Part shown: positions 58,031-64,000 of the stretch, in pieces
Numbering within the stretch: position 1 is the stretch's first letter
Layout: each line of letters begins with the position of its first letter
From: Cellulomonas gilvus ATCC 13127
GTDB lineage: Bacteria > Actinomycetota > Actinomycetes > Actinomycetales > Cellulomonadaceae
Reading direction: 5' to 3'
Length of the DNA: 64,000 nt
NCBI RefSeq assembly: GCF_000218545.1
Contig: NC_015671.1
Coordinates: 1,426,001 to 1,490,000 of the forward strand
Notes under the pieces: model-generated
What the model was told of the DNA's origin: nothing
Database searches by the model: none
What the model saw: the letters and a program-made list of their open reading frames with translations, nothing else
Made by a program: the position numbers and the translations under genes

Positions 58031-58062
58031 GGTCCGCCCTGCGTGCAGGGGCAGGGCGGACC
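58031..58062 (-). terminator. Hairpin between acpP and fabF
   Basis: GGTCCGCCCTGC and its complement form a 12-bp stem with an 8-nt loop just after acpP. This would keep ACP levels higher than FabF. Confidence 0.65.
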
Positions 58063-58070
58063 GGGTGGGC

Positions 58071-58319
58071 TCAGGCCTGCGCGTTGGTGATGAAGCTCAC
58101 CGCGTCGCCGACGGTCGCGAGGTTCTTGACCTCGTCGTCGGGGATGCGGACGTCGAACTTCTCCTCGGCGAGCGTGACGATCGTCATCATGGAGAGCGAG
58201 TCGATGTCGAGGTCGTCGGTGAACGACTTCTCGGCCTGGACCGCGTCGGCCGGCAGGCCGGTCTCCTCGCTGACGATCTTGGCCAGGCCGGCCAGGATCT
58301 CCTGCTCGCTGTACGCCAT
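58071..58319 (-). CDS. acpP: Acyl carrier protein
   Basis: An 82-residue acidic protein with the phosphopantetheine serine at Ser41 (DIDSLSMM) between helices I and II. It carries the growing fatty acyl chain for the FabD/FabH/FabF enzymes encoded around it. ATG 58319 has GGAGACACCC upstream. Confidence 0.95.
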   Translation of the reverse strand: MAYSEQEILAGLAKIVSEETGLPADAVQAEKSFTDDLDIDSLSMMTIVTLAEEKFDVRIPDDEVKNLATVGDAVSFITNAQA

Positions 58320-58407
58320 GGGTGTCTCCTTCATCGGTCGAAAGGGTCGGACGAACGGTACAGCCGGCAGGCCGGACCGAGGTTTCGGGTGATCCGTGGG
58401 GTGCGGA

Positions 58408-59409
58408 TCAGGGCAGCACGACCACCTGCGCGCCGTACACGAGCCCTGCGCCGAAGCCGATCTGCAGCGCGAGCGCGCCCGAGGAGATCTGGCCCTCACG
58501 CAGCAGACGCTCGGTCGCGAGCGGGATCGAGGCGGCGGACGTGTTCCCGGTGTCTGCGATGTCGCGGGCGACGACGACGTCCGCGGGCAGGCCCAGCTGC
58601 TTGATCATCTGGTCGATGATCCGCATGTTCGCCTGGTGCGGGATGAACGCGTCGAGGTCCGCGGCCGTCACGCCCGCGGCGTCGAGCGCCTTCTGCGCGA
58701 CCGGGGCCATCTGCCACACGGCCCACTTGAAGACGGACTGGCCCTCCTGCCGCAGCGTCGGCCAGCCCGCGCCGGTCTGCGTGTCCTTCCACGAGTGCGT
58801 CTGCCGGATCGCCTGCGCCTGCGCGCCGTCCGAGCCCCAGATCGTCGGGCCGATGCCGGGCGTGTCCGACGGTCCGACGACGACCGCGCCGGCCCCGTCA
58901 CCGAGCAGGAAGGAGATCGAACGGTCCGTCGGGTCGACGAAGTCGCTCATCTTCTCGGCGCCGATGACCAGCACGTGACGCGCGCTGCCGGCCCGCACGA
59001 GCGCATCGGCCTGGCCGATGCCGTAGCAGTAGCCCGCGCACGCCGCGGAGATGTCGAACGCCGCAGCCGGCGTCGCGCCGATGCGGTCGGCGATGATCGC
59101 CGCGCCCGCGGGCGTCTGGTGGAAGTACGTGACCGTGGACAGGATCACCGCGTCGATGTCGGCGCCCGTCAGCCCGGCGTGCTCGAGCGCGCGCAGCGCG
59201 GCCGCCTCGGCGAGGTCCAGCACGTCGGTCTCGGCGCCCGCGCGGGCTCGCGTGACGATGCCGGTGCGCTGGCGGATCCACTCGTCGGACGAGTCGATCG
59301 GGCCCGCGACGTCGTCGTTCGTGACCAGGTTCTTGCCGCGCACCCCGCCGATGCCGAGGATGCGGGTGTGGGCGGGTCCGGTGGCCTGCGTGAGGGTGGG
59401 ACGGGTCAC
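58408..59409 (-). CDS. fabH: Beta-ketoacyl-ACP synthase III
   Basis: The 333-residue enzyme starts fatty acid synthesis. Its triad is Cys124 (SAACAGYCYG), His258 (IPHQANMRI) and Asn289 (DTGNTSAAS). The GTG at 59409 overlaps the fabD stop by 4 bp. A much longer frame continuing upstream is a shadow of fabD. Confidence 0.94.
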   Translation of the reverse strand: MTRPTLTQATGPAHTRILGIGGVRGKNLVTNDDVAGPIDSSDEWIRQRTGIVTRARAGAETDVLDLAEAAALRALEHAGLTGADIDAVILSTVTYFHQTPAGAAIIADRIGATPAAAFDISAACAGYCYGIGQADALVRAGSARHVLVIGAEKMSDFVDPTDRSISFLLGDGAGAVVVGPSDTPGIGPTIWGSDGAQAQAIRQTHSWKDTQTGAGWPTLRQEGQSVFKWAVWQMAPVAQKALDAAGVTAADLDAFIPHQANMRIIDQMIKQLGLPADVVVARDIADTGNTSAASIPLATERLLREGQISSGALALQIGFGAGLVYGAQVVVLP

Positions 59410-60401
59410 GACGACTGCTCCTGGCTGCTCGCGGACGGGGTGGTGCCGGCGGCTGGGCGGCCGTGGCGGCGCACGAGGTCGCGCGCGGCATCCAGGTCGG
59501 CGGGGGTCTTGACGGCGACCGTCTCGACCCCGGGCAGCGTACGCCGGGCCAGACCGGTCAGGACACCGCCCGGCGCGAGCTCCAGCAGGCCCGTCACGCC
59601 CAGGTCCAGCAGCGACGTGCAGCACAGGTCCCACCTGACGGGGTGCGCGACCTGCGCGACGAGCAGCTCGAGCGCACGCGCGCCCGTGGGCACCACCGAG
59701 CCGTCGGAGTTGGTGAGCAGACGGAGCGTCGGGTCGCCCGGGGCGACGCCGCGCGCGGCCGCAGCGAGCTCGGCGACCGCGGGGGCCATGTGCTCGGTGT
59801 GGAACGCGCCCGCGACCTGGAGCGCGATCACACGCGCCTTCGCGGGCGGCTGCGCGCCGAGGGCGGCGAGCGCCTCGAGGGTCCCCGCAGCGACCACCTG
59901 ACCGCCGCCGTTGACGTTGGCGGGCACCAGGCCGTGCGCGTCGAGCGCCGCGAGCACCTCGTCGGGGTCGCCGCCGAGCACCGCGCTCATGCCCGTGGGC
60001 GTCGCGGCCGCGGCCCGCGCCATCGCGGCGCCGCGCACCGCGACCAGGCGCAGCGCCTCGTCCTCGGTGAGGACCCCGGCCACCGCGGCCGCGGCGAGCT
60101 CCCCGACGGAGTGGCCGGCGGTCACGTCCACGGTCGCCGCGGCGGCCGCGGCGAGCGGCGCGTCGGGCGTGAGGTCGAGCACGGCGCGCAGGCTCGCGAG
60201 CGCGGAGGCCACCAGGAGCGGCTGCGCCACCGCCGTGTCGCGGATCGTGTCCGCGTCGGACGTGGTGCCGTGCGCGACCAGGTCGATGCCGGTCGTCGTG
60301 GACGCCCGGCCGATCGAGTCGGCGACGGTCGGCAGCTCGAGCCACGGGGCGAGCATGCCGGGGGACTGGGCGCCCTGGCCTGGGCAGACGACGACGAGCA
60401 C
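59406..60401 (-). CDS. fabD: Malonyl-CoA:ACP transacylase
   Basis: This 331-residue enzyme has PGQGAQ (7-12), the nucleophile Ser98 in GHSVGE, and His201 in GAFHTEHM. It loads malonyl groups on ACP. First gene of the fab cluster, downstream of its regulator gene. Start is GTG at 60401. Confidence 0.94.
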   Translation of the reverse strand: MLVVVCPGQGAQSPGMLAPWLELPTVADSIGRASTTTGIDLVAHGTTSDADTIRDTAVAQPLLVASALASLRAVLDLTPDAPLAAAAAATVDVTAGHSVGELAAAAVAGVLTEDEALRLVAVRGAAMARAAAATPTGMSAVLGGDPDEVLAALDAHGLVPANVNGGGQVVAAGTLEALAALGAQPPAKARVIALQVAGAFHTEHMAPAVAELAAAARGVAPGDPTLRLLTNSDGSVVPTGARALELLVAQVAHPVRWDLCCTSLLDLGVTGLLELAPGGVLTGLARRTLPGVETVAVKTPADLDAARDLVRRHGRPAAGTTPSASSQEQSS

Positions 60402-60479
60402 GCGACCACTCTGCCCTGGTCGGGTGCGCGCACCCGGTCGCGCCGCGCACCAAGGTCGCGGCGAGGAGTTGTGCGTGTC

Positions 60480-61823
60480 CTACAAACGCGTGCGCTCGGA
60501 CGTCTGCGGCTCGGGGCGTGCGTCGAGGCGGCCGACCGCGAGCGCGGTCTGCAGCACGTACGACTCGCGCGCGTCGAGCGGGTCCCAGCCCGTCACGTCC
60601 GCGACGCGCTTGAGGCGGTAGCGCACGGTGTTCGGGTGCACGTACAGCGACCGTGCCGCGGCCTCGAGCGACCGGCCCGTGCCGAGGTAGGCCGAGACGG
60701 TCTCGAGCAGCGCGCCCTGGCTCGCCGCGAGCGGCTCGTACGCGTGCGAGATCAGGGTCCGCCGCGCGGTGGGGTCGCCGACCAGCACACGTTCGGGCAG
60801 CAGGTCGTCGGCCTGCACGGGCCGGGGCGCCTGCGGCCATGCGGCCGCGGCCTGCAGGCCGGCGAGCGCGGCACGCGCCGAACGCGCGCACTCGGCGAGG
60901 TCCTGCACCACGGGCCCCACGACGACGGGGCCGGGCCCGAACCGGGGCAGCAGCGCGGTCACCGCGGCGCGCAGGTCGCCCCGGCCGCCCAGGAAGATCA
61001 CCAGCCGGTCGCCCTGGATCCCCACGAGCGCGTCGTCGGCGGCGCGGCGCGTCGCACGGCGCAGGTCGGCCGCGCGCACCTCGTCGATCGGGGCCGCCGT
61101 CGTCCCGACCAGCACGAGCGTGGAACCCGCGCCGCTCCAGCCCAGCGCGGCGACGCGGGAGCGCACCGAGTCGTCGACGTCGCCGCGGACCAGCGCGTCG
61201 ACCACGAGCGCCTCCAGCCGCGCGTCCCACGCGCCGCGCACCTCGGCGGCGCGTGCGTAGACCTCGGCCGCGGAGAACGCGACCTCGCGCGAGTACAGCA
61301 GCACCGCCTCGCGCAGCTCGCGCTCGTCACCCGGGGCGGCGAGCCGGTCGGCGTGCGACTCGACGACGTCCACGACGACGCGCACCAGGTGCAGCGTGTG
61401 CTGCAGCGAGATCGAGCGCGTGAGCTCGGTGGGTGCGCTCGCGAAGATGTCACCCACGCCGTGCGGCGGACGCGACGCGTCGGCGTACCAGGCGATGAAC
61501 GCGCTGATGCCGGCCTGGGCCACGAGTCCCACCCACGAGCGGTCCTCGGCGGGCAGCGCCCGGTACCACGCGAGGTCCTCGTCGAGGCGACGCATCGCGG
61601 CCGCGGCCAGCAGGCCCGCACCCTCGCGGACGCGCCGCTGCGTCTCCGGGGTGCCGCCCACGCCGGGGCCGGCGGCCGCGGCCGACGAGGTGCGCGCGGG
61701 CGCGCGCCGTGCGCGGACGGGCCCCGCGGCGCGGTCGAGCGGGTCGCCCGCGGCCGGGTCGCCGGTTGGGGGCGCCTGCGGCGGCACGCCGGGCGGGACG
61801 GTCGCGTCGGGCGTCGGGGGCAT
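60480..61823 (-). CDS. fasR: PucR-family fatty acid synthesis regulator (FasR-like)
   Basis: This 447-residue protein has a C-terminal PucR/CdaR helix-turn-helix (LEAAARSLYVHPNTVRYRLK, then RVADVTGWDPLDARESYVLQ). Its N-terminal two thirds are helical with a GGDEF-like remnant (about 260-330). In Streptomyces the equivalent gene just upstream of fabD encodes FasR, the activator of fabD-fabH-acpP-fabF. Same order here supports that role. Confidence 0.85.
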   Translation of the reverse strand: MPPTPDATVPPGVPPQAPPTGDPAAGDPLDRAAGPVRARRAPARTSSAAAAGPGVGGTPETQRRVREGAGLLAAAAMRRLDEDLAWYRALPAEDRSWVGLVAQAGISAFIAWYADASRPPHGVGDIFASAPTELTRSISLQHTLHLVRVVVDVVESHADRLAAPGDERELREAVLLYSREVAFSAAEVYARAAEVRGAWDARLEALVVDALVRGDVDDSVRSRVAALGWSGAGSTLVLVGTTAAPIDEVRAADLRRATRRAADDALVGIQGDRLVIFLGGRGDLRAAVTALLPRFGPGPVVVGPVVQDLAECARSARAALAGLQAAAAWPQAPRPVQADDLLPERVLVGDPTARRTLISHAYEPLAASQGALLETVSAYLGTGRSLEAAARSLYVHPNTVRYRLKRVADVTGWDPLDARESYVLQTALAVGRLDARPEPQTSERTRL

Positions 61824-61945
61824 GGCGCGAGCATAGGGGCGGCATTGTGGGAAGTCGACAAAGCCGGGCGACCGTGCCGGGGCCGCCGACGGTCCACCTC
61901 GCCGCCCGCCCGGTGGGCCGGCCGGACGCAGGCTAGTGTCACTGC

Positions 61946-62632
61946 ATGGCTCTGCTGCCCCGTCTGAGACAGCTCATGCGTCGGCCGTCGTCGGCCTCAC
62001 GTGTGGGTGCCCGCCGACCGACCACCACTGCACGGCGCGGCGACACGCTCCACGAGGATGCGCTGCGGTCCATGCTGAGCGACGACCCGAACAACGTCCG
62101 GGCGTTCGCCGCGCTCGCCGAGATCGTGCGGCGCCGCGCCGCCGACGCGGGCCCGGACGGCGACCCGCTGACCGCACCGCACGACGACGCCGAGCGGCAG
62201 CGCGCCGCCGACCTCGCGGTGTGGGCGCTCGGCGAGGAGCTCGCGGGCAACCCCCGCGCGTGGTACCCGCTCATCGAGGTGGCGCGCCTGTCGGCACGTG
62301 ACGACCACGAGGGGACGCTGCGTCGCCTGACGACCGCCGCGGAGCGTGACCCGTCGGGCACCGCGCTGCGCGAGGCCCTCGCGCTGCTGCGCGAGGCGGG
62401 TCAGCCCGTGGACGCGCTCGGGCTCGGCGTGGGCCACTGGCGCCCGCGCGAGCACGACCCCGAGGTCGCGCGTGAGCTGGTGCTCGCGGCGATCGAGGCC
62501 GACCGCCCGCTCGAGGCCAAGCAGTACGTCGCGAACCTCGAGCTGTACCCGGACCAGCGCGCGGTCGCGGCGCTCCGCGACGAGCTGACCCACGTGGTCG
62601 CCGAGGCGCAGCAGACGATCCCCGGGACCTGA
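61946..62632 (+). CDS. TPR-like hypothetical protein
   Basis: This 228-residue, fully helical protein has paired helices such as NNVRAFAALAEIVRRRA, AADLAVWALGEELAGNPRAW and GTLRRLTTAAERDPSGTALR, in the manner of tetratricopeptide repeats. It begins with a short basic stretch (LLPRLRQLMRRPSS). Common in actinobacteria near the fab cluster, function unknown. Confidence 0.7.
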   Translation: MALLPRLRQLMRRPSSASRVGARRPTTTARRGDTLHEDALRSMLSDDPNNVRAFAALAEIVRRRAADAGPDGDPLTAPHDDAERQRAADLAVWALGEELAGNPRAWYPLIEVARLSARDDHEGTLRRLTTAAERDPSGTALREALALLREAGQPVDALGLGVGHWRPREHDPEVARELVLAAIEADRPLEAKQYVANLELYPDQRAVAALRDELTHVVAEAQQTIPGT

Positions 62633-62650
62633 CGCCCGGGGGAGCACAGA

Positions 62651-62688
62651 CGGAAGGGGCCGACGAGATCGCTCGTCGGCCCCTTCCG
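62651..62688. terminator. Bidirectional terminator
   Basis: CGGAAGGGGCCGACGAG and its complement form a 17-bp stem with an ATCG loop between two convergent genes. Confidence 0.88.
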
Positions 62689-62704
62689 CTGCGTCAGGAC
62701 GCGG

Positions 62705-64000
62705 TCAGCTGTCGCCGCCCGTGTTGCCGGACGTGCCGGCCGTGACGTCGTGCAGGCGGTAGCGCTCGATCGCCTGCGCGGGTGCGTCGGCGGGCACGGC
62801 TCCCGTGCGTGCGAGCTGCTGGAGCACGCGCACCACGGTCGACGGCCCGTCGATCTTGAAGTGGCGGCGCGCCGCGGCCCGCGTGTCCGAGAACCCGAAG
62901 CCGTCGGCACCCAGGGTCGCGTACGTGCCCGGGATCCAGGCGCGCACCTGGTCGGCGACCAGGTGGTCGTAGTCCGTCGTCGCGACGAACGGACCCTCCG
63001 CACCGGCCAGCTTCTGCGTGAGGTACGCGGTGCGCGGCTCCTCGCCCGGGTGCAGGAACGCCTGGGCGTCGGCGGCCAGGCCGTCGCGCCGCAGCTCGCT
63101 CCACGACGTGACGGACCACACCGCGGCCCGCACGCCCCAGTCCTGCGCGAGCAGCTCCTGGGCCTCGAGGGCCCACGGCACCGCGACGCCCGACGCGAGG
63201 ATCTGGGCCCGGGGCCCGTCACCCTGCGCGGGAGCGATCAGGTGGATGCCGCGCAGGATGCCCTCGACGTCGACGCCCTCGGGCTCGGCGGGCTGCACGA
63301 TCGGCTCGTTGTAGACCGTGAGGTAGTAGATGACGTCACGGTCGCGTCCGCCGTTGTCGGCCGCGTACATCCGGTCGATGCCGTCCTTGACGATGTGCCG
63401 GATCTCGTACCCGTACGCGGCGTCGTAGTGGACCATGTGCGGCATCGTGCCCGCGAGCAGCGGCGAGTGGCCGTCCGCGTGCTGCAGGCCCTCACCGGTC
63501 AGCGTGGTGCGGCCCGCGGTGGCGCCGATCAGGAAGCCGCGCGCCATCTGGTCGCCGGCCGCCCAGAACTGGTCGCCCGTGCGCTGGAACCCGAACATCG
63601 AGTAGTAGAAGTAGAACGGCACGAGCGGCTCGCCGTGCGTCGCGTAGGACGTGCCCACCGCCTGGAACGCCGAGGCCGAACCGGCCTCGTTGATCCCGGT
63701 GTGCATGATCTGCCCCGCCTCGGACTCCTTGTAGCTCAGCATCAGGTCGCGGTCGACCGCGAGGTAGTGCTGACCCACGGTGTTGAAGATCTTCGCGCTC
63801 GGGAAGATCGCGTCCAGGCCGAACGTGCGCGCCTCGTCGGGGATGATCGGCACCAGGCGGTGGCCGAACTCCTTGTCCTTGAGGAGGTCCTTGAACAGGC
63901 GCACGAGCGCCATCGTCGTGGCGACCTCCTGCGTGCCCGACCCCTTGGCGAGGCCCTCGTACTTCTCGGCGGCGGGAGTGGTGACCGGCGTGTGCGTGGA
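62705..64000 (-). CDS. aceE: Pyruvate dehydrogenase E1 component, C-terminal part
   Basis: The frame is open to the window edge and encodes the last 431 residues or so of a homodimeric E1. KYEGLAKGSGTQEVATTMAL leads into LVPIIPDEARTFGLDAIFP, YFYYSMFGFQRTGDQFWAAG and HYLAVDRD segments that are AceE-specific. The N-terminal half with most of the thiamine diphosphate site lies outside. The enzyme decarboxylates pyruvate for acetyl-CoA, the substrate of the fab cluster beside it. Confidence 0.95.
   Translation of the reverse strand, partial: STHTPVTTPAAEKYEGLAKGSGTQEVATTMALVRLFKDLLKDKEFGHRLVPIIPDEARTFGLDAIFPSAKIFNTVGQHYLAVDRDLMLSYKESEAGQIMHTGINEAGSASAFQAVGTSYATHGEPLVPFYFYYSMFGFQRTGDQFWAAGDQMARGFLIGATAGRTTLTGEGLQHADGHSPLLAGTMPHMVHYDAAYGYEIRHIVKDGIDRMYAADNGGRDRDVIYYLTVYNEPIVQPAEPEGVDVEGILRGIHLIAPAQGDGPRAQILASGVAVPWALEAQELLAQDWGVRAAVWSVTSWSELRRDGLAADAQAFLHPGEEPRTAYLTQKLAGAEGPFVATTDYDHLVADQVRAWIPGTYATLGADGFGFSDTRAAARRHFKIDGPSTVVRVLQQLARTGAVPADAPAQAIERYRLHDVTAGTSGNTGGDS

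Noticed and set aside
58408..61230. A 940-residue fusion of FabH with upstream sequence
   Set aside because: The extra N-terminal part is the shadow of fabD and fasR; the GTG at 59409 overlaps the fabD stop and gives a normal FabH.

Overview
The window is a piece of a high-GC actinobacterial chromosome, most like Cellulomonas or a close relative. Signs of this are the very high GC content, frequent GTG starts, a BldC regulator, a DUF3145 protein and the actinobacterial cluster fasR-fabD-fabH-acpP-fabF followed by aceE. A complete-looking siphovirus prophage of about 45.4 kb (roughly 2.3-47.7 kb) is integrated in a tRNA gene with a CAT anticodon. A 47-bp core repeat marks both ends (attL 2295-2341, attR 47742-47788).

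Left flank (1-2.34 kb): an MFS transporter, tRNA-Asn, a hypothetical protein and the target tRNA. Prophage left end (2.4-3.9 kb): accessory genes, including a HicA-like toxin with its own promoter and a small leftward gene behind an SOS-box-like site. Leftward late genes (24.5 to 3.9 kb), read in transcription order: terS, terL, portal, MuF-like protein, scaffold, gpD-like decoration protein, gpE-like capsid, connectors and closure proteins, tail tube, tail assembly chaperones with a canonical -1 slippery site, tape measure, tip and fibre proteins, M15 endolysin, and two or three membrane lysis proteins. One of the latter is a holin that looks internally duplicated. Leftward early genes (42.3 to 24.7 kb): Cro-like and excisionase-like proteins, many small zinc proteins, two ParB-like proteins around a WhiB protein, a clamp-like protein, a VRR-NUC nuclease, HNH proteins, an RtcB RNA ligase, and a surface protein with an LAxTG sortase signal.

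The immunity region (42.3-44.8 kb) has divergent promoters with two identical GTTGCGCAAC palindromes. The rightward operon runs repressor, ImmA-like protease, a 31-residue ORF and a HigB-like toxin, joined by stop/start overlaps. A HigA-like antitoxin and a third overlapping gene follow, with the layout of a toxin-antitoxin-chaperone module. Then come the tyrosine integrase and, between it and attR, a convergent two-gene cassette: a nucleotidyltransferase-fold protein resembling DUF6932 and an unknown partner. These two modules are the best candidates for undescribed or defence-related systems.

Right flank (47.8-64 kb): bldC behind a class I c-di-GMP riboswitch; an ABC/YhgE-Pip/TetR operon; def; metQ-metN-metI with a Met/Cys leader peptide and candidate attenuator; DUF3145; the fatty acid synthesis cluster with its regulator; a TPR-like protein; and the 3' part of aceE, which runs off the window.
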